A stretch of DNA of 31,268 bases from Clostridiaceae bacterium. Its GTDB lineage: Bacteria > Bacillota > Clostridia > Saccharofermentanales > Fastidiosipilaceae. The stretch covers positions 1 through 31,268 of the forward strand of contig JAAZJE010000032.1 in assembly GCA_012800515.1 (NCBI GenBank). Direction: 5' to 3'. Made by a program: the position numbers and the translations under genes. The notes below the pieces were generated by a model. The model was given only the letters and a program-made list of their open reading frames with translations. It searched no databases and was not told the DNA's origin. This document shows positions 17,001 to 25,103 of the stretch, one piece after another (the first letter of the stretch is position 1; every line of letters begins with the position of its first letter).

Positions 17001-18147
17001 TAATCGCCCCCTCTCCGACCCCGACTATATTCATATCGGCCGTTCGATGGAGAGACCCTTCGTAAAATTCCCCGAATATTCGATCCCGATCGACAAAGCA
17101 GCCGCTTGGCTGGATGAGCGTTACGCCCCGAATTATCCCGACGCCCCGGATCTCGGCGATCGTCCTCAGGCTCGCTTTGAGCTCCCGGCCGGTGCGGAGA
17201 TCAATCCGGCACAGATTTATCAGAACGTGTCGCTCCCGGTGTCATCCGCTTCCGCCGGTCGGAGCACTGCCGACAAAGGCGCCGACCGGTGTGCAGTCGA
17301 CCGAAATGCCGCCGTTCCGCAAAACTCTACCGCCCTGCATTTGACGATCAGACCGCAGATACTCCTGCCCGTTTTCTACGGCACCAATGGGGAATATGAC
17401 TTGGCCGCGGCCTTTGCCGCCGCCGGCGGCCGCCCGATAGAGGCGCGGATCGCCAATCGCGGCCCGGTTGAACTGGCGAGTTCCCTCGCCGCCTTTGCCG
17501 AACAGCTGGATCAGTCGCAAATTCTCGCGCTGGCCGGCGGTTTCGCTTCCGGCGTCGAGCCGGGCGGTGCCGGGCGCTTCGTCGCGCTCGCCCTCCGCAA
17601 TGAGCGGGTCGCCGCCGCCGTCGAGCGTCTCTTGGCGCGGGGCGGCCTGATCCTCGGTATAGCCAACGGCTTCCAGGCGTTGCTCGATTGCGGGCTACTG
17701 CCCTGGGGCAAAATCACGCCCGCCGACGAACCGCGCGCGGTCCTCTTCCGCAACGCAAGCAACCGCCACAAAGCGGCGATCAGCCACACGGTGGTGCGTT
17801 CGAATCGCTCCCCCTGGCTGGCTGATTTTGTCGTCGGTGAACAGCACTGCCTGGCCTTCTCGCATGACGAAGGTCGCTTCATGGTCTCTCAACAAACCGC
17901 AGCCGAACTCTTTGCCAACGACCAGGTAGCCACACAATATTGCGACCCCGACGGCAGTCCGACGATGGATCCGGCTTACAACCCGAACGGCTCCGACTAC
18001 GCCGTCGAGGGTATCATCTCCCCGGACGGACGGATCTTCGGCAAGATGGGGCACGCCGAACGCTACATCCCCGGTCTGTACCGCAACGTGCCGGGGCAGT
18101 TCGATCAGAACATATTCCGATCCGGCGTCAGATACTTTGAGATTTGA
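14077..18147 (+). CDS. purL: PurL, single-chain FGAM synthase with altered glutaminase site
   Basis: The 1356-residue protein turns FGAR, ATP and glutamine into FGAM. Regions in order: a PurS-like N-terminus; a first AIRS-like half with ETHNHPTEIEPFGGAAT near residue 349; a second half with GGKDSMSGTF near 853; and a class I glutaminase domain from about 1090. In that domain the expected GxCNGFQ motif reads GIANGFQ: the codon at 17662-17664 is GCC, so the nucleophilic Cys is Ala1196. His1263 and Glu1265 of the triad remain in SHDEGRF. Other glutaminase positions also differ (GTNGEYD instead of NCEYD; AGGFASGVEP instead of PGGFSxGDEP). The protein is about 100 residues longer than related clostridial enzymes, from low-complexity insertions near 112-135, 660-703 and 1057-1087. 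A GTG at 14074 adjoins the chosen ATG, which is eight bases after GAGG. Confidence 0.95.
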   Translation: MNYRFLVGKRKAFRTAAESLLQRLRDDLRIANLQSLELYDIYDIYGATATDLELLKNDICTSPATDEIVPDVAALLQTLELAGRSWLAWEFLPAQFDQRAAAAEQSLLLLRAGSGTASDAETAKTAETTQSANLPRIRTGFLAAFTSSTPDGRISPADYERIRDYLINPVECRVKDTSVLAPPALPEAESVPTLTGFIKNSPDELAEFKSDYGLAMTLADLEHVQKYFHDEERRDPTETEIRVLDTYWSDHCRHTTFETELTDISITPGPWKKETESALREYMRLREFNERTGRPVTLMDMATSVGRAFRREGRLDDWEVSDEINACTIEVDLPTANGNEPWLIFFKNETHNHPTEIEPFGGAATCLGGIIRDPLSGRGYVYQAMRISGAADTTAPLGATLPGKLPQSVISRTAAEGFSSYGNQIGLPSTYLKEIYHPGYVAKRLEAGAVVAAAPRANVQRGIPAPGDLILLVGGPTGRDGIGGATGSSKKHTSESLDTSASQVQKGNPPEERKLQRLFRRHEAARLIKKCNDFGAGGVSVAVGELADGLHINLDNIRVKYPGLNGTELAISESQERMAIMIDPADLAEFTRYATEEDLLVTQLATVTAEPRLVINWRGQRIVDMSRAFLNTNGVRQEQTVRIAGAPCDDYPYQRAAEMLGTEERAPESDNAEAPEAQTLRTEKIAPESPDTDKTTTAADTPDFAAKLYSALTSPNVASQKRMASQFDSTIGRTTVLLPWGGVTRRTEEEGSIQLIPQSEGDVTPATATATVLTHGYDPELSHCSPFLGAMYSVVEACARQTALGADYTRARLSNQEFFPSPGQKPERWGLPAAALLGLVKAQLELGTPSIGGKDSMSGTFNDIDVPPTLITFAVTLMPANKVVSAALPMPGLDLYLAAHRPLTNGMPNFPQLRRLWQRVHTDMRNGDIVAASTVKSGGLAEAVVKMAIGNNIGLKLESFADWFAPLPGSLVIASNRPLSDPDYIHIGRSMERPFVKFPEYSIPIDKAAAWLDERYAPNYPDAPDLGDRPQARFELPAGAEINPAQIYQNVSLPVSSASAGRSTADKGADRCAVDRNAAVPQNSTALHLTIRPQILLPVFYGTNGEYDLAAAFAAAGGRPIEARIANRGPVELASSLAAFAEQLDQSQILALAGGFASGVEPGGAGRFVALALRNERVAAAVERLLARGGLILGIANGFQALLDCGLLPWGKITPADEPRAVLFRNASNRHKAAISHTVVRSNRSPWLADFVVGEQHCLAFSHDEGRFMVSQQTAAELFANDQVATQYCDPDGSPTMDPAYNPNGSDYAVEGIISPDGRIFGKMGHAERYIPGLYRNVPGQFDQNIFRSGVRYFEI

Positions 18148-18184
18148 CGGCGCTGCCGGCTTAATACCAAAAGGAGAATTAACG

Positions 18185-18934
18185 ATGAGCAAGATAAATG
18201 ACAATGTTGAAAAAGGCGCTTTGCTCTATGAAGGCAAGGCCAAAAAAGTTTTTCTGACTTCCGATCCGGGACTGGTTATTATTCATTATAAGGATGATGC
18301 CACAGCCTTTAACGGCGTGAAGAAGGGGACGATCACCGACAAGGGCAAGGTCAACAACCGCATGACCGCCCTGATTTTTACCCGGCTGGAGCGGGAGGGC
18401 ATTCCGACCCATCTGGTACGGCAACTCAATGAGCGCGAACAGCTGTGCCGCAAAGTCGAAATTGTCCTGCTCGAGGTCATCGGGAGGAACGTTGTTGCCG
18501 GTTCCGCCTCCAAACGCCTCGGACTGCCGGAGGGAAGCGAGATCGACGAGCCGATCTACGAGATCTGCTACAAGAACGACGCTCTCGGAGACCCGCTGAT
18601 CAACGACAGCCACGCCCTGGCACTGAAACTCGCGACTCGCGAGGAGCTGGCGCAGATCTACGCCTATACGGATCGGATCAATCGTATTCTGCAAAAGATA
18701 TTCTTGGATTGCGGTTTGCGCCTGATCGATTTCAAGTTCGAGTTCGGCCGCACCGTCGATGGTGAGATCGTCCTGGCCGACGAAATCTCCCCCGACACCT
18801 GCCGCCTCTGGGATAGCGAGACCAATGAGAAGCTGGATAAGGACCGCTTCCGCCGCGACCTGGGCGGTGTTGAATCGGCCTATCTCGAGGTGATCCGTCG
18901 CATCGAGGCGGAGCTGGGCAGCGACAATGCGTGA
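18185..18934 (+). CDS. purC: PurC, SAICAR synthase
   Basis: The 249-residue enzyme joins aspartate to CAIR with ATP to give SAICAR. Family signatures are LLYEGKAKKVF near residue 15, DDATAFNG near 40, the substrate-binding RNVVAGSASKRLG near 103, and DFKFEFGR...LADEISPDTCRLWD near 180-216. The frame extends upstream to 18137, but the ATG at 18185 follows AAAAGGAG and gives a family-typical N-terminus. It sits 37 bases after purL and overlaps purF by eight bases. Length is slightly above the bacterial norm of 235-240. Confidence 0.96.
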   Translation: MSKINDNVEKGALLYEGKAKKVFLTSDPGLVIIHYKDDATAFNGVKKGTITDKGKVNNRMTALIFTRLEREGIPTHLVRQLNEREQLCRKVEIVLLEVIGRNVVAGSASKRLGLPEGSEIDEPIYEICYKNDALGDPLINDSHALALKLATREELAQIYAYTDRINRILQKIFLDCGLRLIDFKFEFGRTVDGEIVLADEISPDTCRLWDSETNEKLDKDRFRRDLGGVESAYLEVIRRIEAELGSDNA

Positions 18935-20315
18935 GGAATGTGGCATTATCGCCGCTTTTAACGTCCCGGGAGCGCAGAACATCGCCTACTACGGGTTGAC
19001 TGCCCTGCAACATCGCGGGCAGGAGGCCGCCGGCTTGGCCGCCGTGTTGCCGAACGGGCTGATCCATGTACACAAAGGCTTCGGTCTGGCGCACAATGTA
19101 ATCCGGGCCGAGCACCTACAGGCCTGCGAGTCGGATCGCGTTCTCGGCCACGTGCGCTACGCACGGAGTAGCGAAAATACTGCCGTCAATATCCAGCCGA
19201 TCGTTATTCGCTCGCACGCCGGCGACTTCGCCATCGCCCACAACGGCAGCGTCACCAACAGCCGCGAACTCAAAATTGAGCTGGAAGCCGCCGGCAGCAT
19301 CTTCCACAGCACCGGCGACAGCGAATTGCTGGCGCATCTGATCCAGAGGGCGACGGGCTCGTTTTACGATCGCGTCGTGGCCGCCCTGCCGCAGTTGGAC
19401 GGTGCCTTCGCCTACGCCATCCTCACCCCCAACGCCCTCTACGCGATACGGGACCACAACGGCATACGCCCGCTCTCGCTGGGCAAGCTGAACGGCGCCT
19501 ACCTGATCAGCTCCGAATCCTGCGCCTTTGACATCATCGGCGCCGAATTCGTCCGCGACATCGCCCCCGGCGAGATCCTGCGCATCAGCGACAACGGAGG
19601 CCTCGAATCGCGCTTCTACGTGGATGAGGACAAATGCCGGGACCGGCTCTGCGCCATGGAATACGTCTACTTTTCCCGCCCCGACTCGGATCTGCGCGGC
19701 CTCAACGTCCACACCGCCCGCAAACGCACCGGCTTCGCCTTAGCGGCCAACGATCGGGCCGAGCTCACGGACGGCCGTCTCCGCGCCGACATCGTCGTAG
19801 GCGTTCCGGACTCATCTCTCTCCGCCGCTCAGGGCTATGCCGAGGCCGCCGGTCTCCCCTACGAAATGGGCCTGATCAAAAATAAGTACTACGGGCGCAC
19901 CTTCATCCAGCCGGTTCAGTCCGAGCGCGAGAAGGGCGTTAAGATCAAGCTCAGCGCCGTGCGTTCGGTGGTGCGCGGCAAGCATATTCTGCTCGTCGAC
20001 GACTCGATCGTGCGCGGGACGACTTCCCGCCGCATCGTCAATCTGCTCCGCGAAGTCGGCGCCGCTTCGGTGCATCTGCGCATCGGTTCGCCGCAGATCA
20101 TCTCGCCATGCTTCTACGGCGTCGACATGAGCACGCGCGATGAGCTGGTCAGCGTCAGCATGGATATCGAATCCCTGCGGCTCTACACGGGTGCCGACAG
20201 CCTCAAATTCCTGCCGCTCGAACAGATGCGCGCCATCTTCGGACAGAACCTGTGCTCCGCCTGCTTCGACCGAAACTATCCGACTGAACTGTACAGCCTG
20301 GGCAAAGAACTTTAA
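18927..20315 (+). CDS. purF: PurF, glutamine-PRPP amidotransferase
   Basis: The 462-residue enzyme catalyses the first committed purine step, making phosphoribosylamine from PRPP and glutamine. It begins MREECGIIAAF: Cys5 is the Ntn glutaminase nucleophile, so a four-residue propeptide must be removed. The PRPP loop ILLVDDSIVRGTT is intact near residue 350. Cysteines in LCAMEYVYFSRPDS, ISPCFYGVD and NLCSACF match the four ligands of the Bacillus-type [4Fe-4S] cluster, implying the oxygen-labile form. Unlike PurL, its glutaminase nucleophile is intact. The start overlaps the end of purC by eight bases; a 75-base gap follows before purM. Confidence 0.96.
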   Translation: MREECGIIAAFNVPGAQNIAYYGLTALQHRGQEAAGLAAVLPNGLIHVHKGFGLAHNVIRAEHLQACESDRVLGHVRYARSSENTAVNIQPIVIRSHAGDFAIAHNGSVTNSRELKIELEAAGSIFHSTGDSELLAHLIQRATGSFYDRVVAALPQLDGAFAYAILTPNALYAIRDHNGIRPLSLGKLNGAYLISSESCAFDIIGAEFVRDIAPGEILRISDNGGLESRFYVDEDKCRDRLCAMEYVYFSRPDSDLRGLNVHTARKRTGFALAANDRAELTDGRLRADIVVGVPDSSLSAAQGYAEAAGLPYEMGLIKNKYYGRTFIQPVQSEREKGVKIKLSAVRSVVRGKHILLVDDSIVRGTTSRRIVNLLREVGAASVHLRIGSPQIISPCFYGVDMSTRDELVSVSMDIESLRLYTGADSLKFLPLEQMRAIFGQNLCSACFDRNYPTELYSLGKEL

Positions 20316-20390
20316 CGAAGTGCTACGGTGAAGCGCTTTAATGCGAAGAAAATTGATGTGAATAATTGCGACGTAAAGGAGAGTTAAAAA

Positions 20391-21491
20391 TTGGGTAGTG
20401 ACAGATACAGCGCGGCCGGCGTTAATCTCGAAGCCGGTTATGAATCGGTTCGGCGCATTCGTCCGCTGGTTGAGTCGACCGCCATTCCCGGCGTGATGGG
20501 CTCGGTCGGCGGCTTCGGCGGCCTTTTTGATTTGAGCCTCTATAATTTCCGCGAGCCGGTGCTGGTCAGCGGCACCGACGGCGTCGGAACCAAGCTGCTG
20601 ATCGCCCGGCTGATGAGCCGCCTGGACACCATCGGCATCGACGCGGTCGCCATGTGCGTCAACGACATCCTCGTTCAGGGCGCCCTGCCGCTGTTTTTCC
20701 TGGATTATTTGGCGGTGGCCGGCAACGTGCCGTCCGAGATCGCCGATTTGGTCGCCGGGGTCGCCGACGGTTGCCGTCAGGCCGAATGCGCCCTGATCGG
20801 CGGCGAAACCGCCGAGATGCCGGGCCTCTACGCGCCGGGGCATTTCGATATCGCCGGCTTTGCCGTCGGTGCCTGCGAAAAGAGCGAGCTGCTCCGGGCC
20901 TCGTCCGTCCGCTCCGGCTCCGTCCTAATCGGTCTGCCCTCAAGCGGCTGTCACTCCAACGGCTACTCCCTGATTCGCAAAATCGTCGCCGACAACGGCC
21001 TCGACTACGCGCAAAAATACGCCGGGCTCGAACTCACCCTCGGGGAGGAACTGCTCCGCCCGACCACTATCTATGTCAAAGCCGTCAAGCCGCTGCTCCT
21101 CAACGCCGCGCTCCGCCCCGCCTTGCGCGGGATGGCGCATATCACCGGCGGCGGCTTCATCGAAAATGTACCGCGCATGCTGCCGCCCGGACAGGTCGCC
21201 GTCATCGACATGACCGCCTTCACGATACCGCCGATCTTCCGCTTCCTGATGGAGCGGGGCGAGTTGAGCCTCCTCGAAGCCGCCAATGTCTTCAATCTCG
21301 GTATCGGCCTGGTGTTGGCCGTCGACCCCGACGCGGGCGATGCGGTCCTGGCTGATCTGCGCGAGCGGGTTCCGGGTGCCGTCGTGATCGGCTACGTCGC
21401 GGCCACTGACAACCTCGAAGGGGAACCGAGCGTCGTTTTGGAGAACCTCGACGCTGCCGCGCTCAACAGCACCGCAGACGAAGCAAAATGA
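20391..21491 (+). CDS. purM: PurM, AIR synthetase (FGAM cyclo-ligase)
   Basis: The 366-residue enzyme closes the imidazole ring of FGAM to give AIR. Recognisable features are YSAAGVNLEAGYE at the N-terminus, GGFGGLFDL near residue 42, SGTDGVGTKLLIA near 61-73, GGETAEMPGLY near 139 and HITGGGFIENVPRMLP near 248. The start is TTG at 20391, ten bases after AAAGGAG, and no nearby ATG gives a better N-terminus. It is coupled to purN by a four-base overlap. Its substrate comes from PurL, so the altered PurL site directly affects supply to this step. Confidence 0.96.
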   Translation: MGSDRYSAAGVNLEAGYESVRRIRPLVESTAIPGVMGSVGGFGGLFDLSLYNFREPVLVSGTDGVGTKLLIARLMSRLDTIGIDAVAMCVNDILVQGALPLFFLDYLAVAGNVPSEIADLVAGVADGCRQAECALIGGETAEMPGLYAPGHFDIAGFAVGACEKSELLRASSVRSGSVLIGLPSSGCHSNGYSLIRKIVADNGLDYAQKYAGLELTLGEELLRPTTIYVKAVKPLLLNAALRPALRGMAHITGGGFIENVPRMLPPGQVAVIDMTAFTIPPIFRFLMERGELSLLEAANVFNLGIGLVLAVDPDAGDAVLADLRERVPGAVVIGYVAATDNLEGEPSVVLENLDAAALNSTADEAK

Positions 21492-22156
21492 GCCCCTCCG
21501 CCGCAAAATCGCCACTCTCGCCCCCGGCACCGCCGACGTCACCCGCAGATTCGACATCGCCGGCTTCTCCGGCAACACCGACCCGATTGGCCATATTCGC
21601 TTCCGGTAGCGGTACCAACTTTGTTAATCTCGTGGCGGCAACCCGCGACGGGCGCCTGTTCGGTTGCGAAGTCGTCGTTTTGTTTTCGGATCAACCGACG
21701 GCTCGTTGCCTGGAGCGTGCCGCCGAACTCGGCATCCCCGCCTTTACGCTGGAGCGAGCGGGCTATCCGAACCGTCGCACTTTTGAAACAGCCATTATCA
21801 GTCGGCTGAGTTCCTATGCCCCGGACCTCATCGCCCTCGCCGGCTATATGCGCATACTGGGGAGCACCCTGCTCACGGCCTATCCGGGGCGGATCGTCAA
21901 TATCCACCCGGCGCTCCTACCGGCCTTTCCCGGCGCACACGCCATCCAAGACGCCTACCTTGCCCGAGTTCCGGAAACCGGGGTCACCGTGCACTTCGTC
22001 GACGCCGGCATAGACAGCGGACCGATCATTTTACAACAAAGCCTCGCCGTCGACCCCGACTGGACGCTGGAGGAACTGACCGCCAACGTCCACGCCGTGG
22101 AATATCAACTCTACCCCGCCGCCCTCAGCAAAGTGATTAACGGAGAAAGCCTATGA
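21488..22156 (+). CDS. purN: PurN, GAR formyltransferase
   Basis: The 222-residue enzyme transfers formyl from 10-formyltetrahydrofolate to GAR. The core begins RLAIFASGSGTNF near residue 33. The catalytic Asn and His are in IVNIHPALLPAFPG and the catalytic Asp in VHFVDAGIDSGPII. In front of the core is an unusual extension of about 32 residues made almost only of Pro, Ser, Ala and Thr. The ATGA overlap with purM and the lack of an in-frame ATG at the core support the long form. A four-base overlap also couples it to purD. Confidence 0.95.
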   Translation: MSPSAAKSPLSPPAPPTSPADSTSPASPATPTRLAIFASGSGTNFVNLVAATRDGRLFGCEVVVLFSDQPTARCLERAAELGIPAFTLERAGYPNRRTFETAIISRLSSYAPDLIALAGYMRILGSTLLTAYPGRIVNIHPALLPAFPGAHAIQDAYLARVPETGVTVHFVDAGIDSGPIILQQSLAVDPDWTLEELTANVHAVEYQLYPAALSKVINGESL

Positions 22157-23508
22157 ACCACGCCGAAATTTGTACCGAAGAAGCCCGCCGCGAGCGCGTC
22201 CTGATCGTCGGATCCGGCGGTCGCGAACACGCTCTGGCCGCGGCCTTTGCCGCCGATCCGGATGTCGCGGCCGTGTTCGCCGCGCCCGGCAGCGACGGCA
22301 TGGCGGACGTCGCCGAATGTCTGCCGCTGAATTGGCGCGAACCCGCGCCGCTGGCCGACTGGGCGCTGGCCAACGCCGTCACCCTCATCGTCATCGGCCC
22401 GGAAGAGCCGCTCGCGAACGGCCTCACCGACTATCTGCGCGAACGCGGCCTGACGGTCTTCGCCCCGACCCGCGCCGCCGCCCGCATCGAATGGGACAAG
22501 AACTGGGCCAAGGAGCTCATGACCCGCGCCGGCGTGCCGACCGCCCGCTACGCCGCCTTTGACGAAGCCGACGCCGCCCTCGAATATCTCGCGACTGTCG
22601 ACCTCCCCATCGTTATCAAAGTGAATCGCCTTTTCGCCGGCAAAGGTGTCACGGTCACGGACGATCTCGCCACCGCACAGAACGCGGTGCGCGCCGCCTG
22701 CGCCGGCTATGATGCCACCGAGGCCGGGATGCCCGCGGTTGTGATTGAAGAATGCCTGGAGGGTCCCGAGTTTTCGTTGATTTCGCTGGTGGACGGCGAT
22801 CGTTTTTGTCCGCTGGCCGTGGCGCAGGACTACAAACGCGCCTATGACGGCGATCGCGGTCCAAATACCGGCGGCATGGGTGCCTGTTCGCCCGTGCCGG
22901 TTATAAGTGAAGCGCATATCGCCGCCGCGATCGAAACGATCGTGCGCCCGACCGTACGGGCGCTGATTGAGCACAACGCCACCTTTACCGGCTTCCTCTA
23001 TGCCGGACTCATGCTCACCGCCGAGGGAATTAAGGTTATTGAGTTCAATTCCCGTATGGGCGACCCGGAGGCACAGGTCATTCTACCCCGCCTCGAAAGC
23101 GGGCTGTCCGGTCTGATCCGCGCCCTCCTCGACGGCTCCACGCCCACCGCGCGCTGGAGCTCGGACTATGCGGTCGGGGTCGTGCTCGCTTCGCAAGGCT
23201 ACCCGCAAGGGCCGCTCCGCACCGGAACGATCACCATCGCGGAACCGCTCGAAGGCCGCCTGTATCACATGAGCACCGCCCGCGCCGCCGATCTGACAAG
23301 CGACGGAACCAAAACGAATGCCCCTACAAACGATAGCCTTGCCCCAGCAAACAACCGCCACTGGCGCTCAACCGGCGGTCGCTCTCTAATCTGCGTCGGC
23401 CGCGGCCCTTCTCTCGAGACAGCCCGCGCTGCCGCCTATCGCGATGTCGGCAGGATCCGATCGGATGTGTTATTCTATCGTAGTGATATAGGTAGCCATG
23501 CCGAGTGA
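22153..23508 (+). CDS. purD: PurD, GAR synthetase
   Basis: The 451-residue ATP-grasp ligase makes GAR from phosphoribosylamine and glycine. The N-terminal VLIVGSGGREHALA, the IGPEEPLANGL segment, the ATP-grasp DYKRAYDGDRGPNTGGMGA and IEFNSRMGDPEAQVILPRL are all present. Before the final GGRSLICVGRG strand lies a polar stretch of about 25 residues (roughly 381-405, rich in Asn, Thr, Asp and Ser) that makes it longer than the usual 420-430. It is the last purine gene in the window. No purH follows, so the last steps to IMP must be encoded elsewhere. Confidence 0.95.
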   Translation: MNHAEICTEEARRERVLIVGSGGREHALAAAFAADPDVAAVFAAPGSDGMADVAECLPLNWREPAPLADWALANAVTLIVIGPEEPLANGLTDYLRERGLTVFAPTRAAARIEWDKNWAKELMTRAGVPTARYAAFDEADAALEYLATVDLPIVIKVNRLFAGKGVTVTDDLATAQNAVRAACAGYDATEAGMPAVVIEECLEGPEFSLISLVDGDRFCPLAVAQDYKRAYDGDRGPNTGGMGACSPVPVISEAHIAAAIETIVRPTVRALIEHNATFTGFLYAGLMLTAEGIKVIEFNSRMGDPEAQVILPRLESGLSGLIRALLDGSTPTARWSSDYAVGVVLASQGYPQGPLRTGTITIAEPLEGRLYHMSTARAADLTSDGTKTNAPTNDSLAPANNRHWRSTGGRSLICVGRGPSLETARAAAYRDVGRIRSDVLFYRSDIGSHAE

Positions 23509-23585
23509 TACTGTCTTCCACGGAGATCATCCGCAGGAGGAGGCGTCATCCGCAGAAAAAGGCTAACAGTAGAAAGGGTTAAAAC

Positions 23586-24920
23586 ATGATTACACCTGCA
23601 ATGCTAAACGCTTTCCAAGAACGCTTTAATGCCGATCCGGTCAATTCCGTCGTCGCCGGCGCCATCGCCCGAGTCGGTATAAACGAAGCGTCATTGGACA
23701 ATACCGCAATACGTGTCCATGACGGGGTATTCTCCGACATAACCGAGCGCGGTGAGATCACCAATCAGAAGAGCTCCGGTCGTTGCTGGATGTTCGCCGC
23801 ACTCAACACGTTGCGAGTCGACGTTATGCGCAAGCTGAATCTCAAAACCTTCGAGTTTTCCCAGAATTACATGTTCTTCTGGGACAAGTTGGAAAAGACC
23901 AATTTCTTCTACAACTCCATACTCGACACGCTGGACGAACCTTTGAATTCGCGCTTGGTTCAGCACCTGCTCGCCGCACCGCTCGGTGACGGTGGACAGT
24001 GGGCAATGTTCAGCGGACTGCTGGAAAAATACGGTGCCGTTCCGAAAGCCTTTATGCCGGAAACCTTCCACTCTTCGAATTCGGGAATGATGGTCTATCA
24101 GTTGACTTATCGCCTTCGCGCTCAGGCCAAACAGCTTCGTGACGCACATAACGCCGGTGCCGGGAAAGATGAGCTTAATAAGATGAAGACCGAATTCCTC
24201 TACGACATCTATGCCATCCTGGTCAAAGCCCTCGGTCAGCCGCCGACCCGCTTCACATACACCTATCGTGATAAAGACGACAAGTTCCATCGTATGTCCG
24301 ACATCACGCCACAGGAATTTTTTGCGCAGGCCGTCGGCTGGAATCTCGCCGATAAGGTCAGTCTGATCAACGCACCCACCGCCGACAAGCCCTACGGCCG
24401 CGTTTACACTATCAAGTACCTCGGCTCAGTCGCCGAAGCCGAGATAATTAAATACATTAATGTTCCGACCGAGGTTATCCGCGAAGCCGCGATAGCGGCA
24501 ATTCGTGACGGCGAACCCGTCTGGTTCGGCTGCGATGTCGGCAAGTTCCTCGAGCGTAGTATGGGCATCATGGATCTGGACATCTTTAACTTTGAGCAGA
24601 CCCTGGGAACGATACCTGAGTTTGACAAGGCCGCCCGTCTCGACTACGGCCACAGTCTCCTCACGCACGCCATGGTCTTCACCGGTGTCGACCTCGACGA
24701 GAACGGCAAACCCATCAAGTGGCAGGTTGAAAACTCCTGGGGTGATCAGGTTGGTCTCAAAGGAATGTACTCTATGGCCGACAGCTGGTTTGACGAATAC
24801 ATGTATCAAATCATGATCGATCGCAAATACGTTCCCGCCGAATGGCTCGCCGCTCTTGATCAGCCGATTATCGAGCTCGAACCTTGGGATCCGATGGGTT
24901 CCCTGGCGAATATGCGCTAA
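23586..24920 (+). CDS. pepC: PepC-like aminopeptidase (bleomycin hydrolase family, C1B)
   Basis: The 444-residue papain-fold cysteine aminopeptidase is normally a cytosolic hexamer that trims peptides. The catalytic triad is visible: Cys67 in NQKSSGRCWMFAALN (with the oxyanion Gln61), His361 in LLTHAMVFTGVD and Asn383 in WQVENSWGD. No signal peptide is present. The C-terminus is EPWDPMGSLANMR; in the family the tail lies in the active site and imposes aminopeptidase specificity, and here it has three extra residues after the usual -GSLA-like end. The ATG follows AAAGGG by seven bases. It begins 77 bases after purD; I see no terminator between them, so read-through is possible. A strong terminator follows. 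Confidence 0.94.
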   Translation: MITPAMLNAFQERFNADPVNSVVAGAIARVGINEASLDNTAIRVHDGVFSDITERGEITNQKSSGRCWMFAALNTLRVDVMRKLNLKTFEFSQNYMFFWDKLEKTNFFYNSILDTLDEPLNSRLVQHLLAAPLGDGGQWAMFSGLLEKYGAVPKAFMPETFHSSNSGMMVYQLTYRLRAQAKQLRDAHNAGAGKDELNKMKTEFLYDIYAILVKALGQPPTRFTYTYRDKDDKFHRMSDITPQEFFAQAVGWNLADKVSLINAPTADKPYGRVYTIKYLGSVAEAEIIKYINVPTEVIREAAIAAIRDGEPVWFGCDVGKFLERSMGIMDLDIFNFEQTLGTIPEFDKAARLDYGHSLLTHAMVFTGVDLDENGKPIKWQVENSWGDQVGLKGMYSMADSWFDEYMYQIMIDRKYVPAEWLAALDQPIIELEPWDPMGSLANMR

Positions 24921-24995
24921 TTCCGGTCGGTTTGTTTGTGGGCGCAATCGTAACTAGATCAGATCGTCCGCAAACATAATTTAATTATTAAAATC

Positions 24996-25037
24996 CTCCC
25001 GAGGCAATCAAAACTCCATTGCCTCGGGAGAATTTTA
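24996..25037. terminator. Bidirectional terminator between pepC and ridA
   Basis: CTCCCGAGGCAAT (24996-25008) and ATTGCCTCGGGAG (25018-25030) form a perfect 13-bp stem with a 9-base loop. AATTTTATAATTT follows on the plus strand, and ATTTTAATAATT follows on the minus strand. It can end both pepC and the convergent ridA transcript. Confidence 0.9.
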
Positions 25038-25103
25038 TAATTTACAAACTGCCGATCAACTGCAACCTGTCGGTTACCTCAGTCGATCGACCACTGTCGG
25101 CAA

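Noticed and set aside
23509..23585. Terminator between purD and pepC
   Set aside because: No stem followed by a T-run is visible, so I could not decide whether pepC is transcribed separately.
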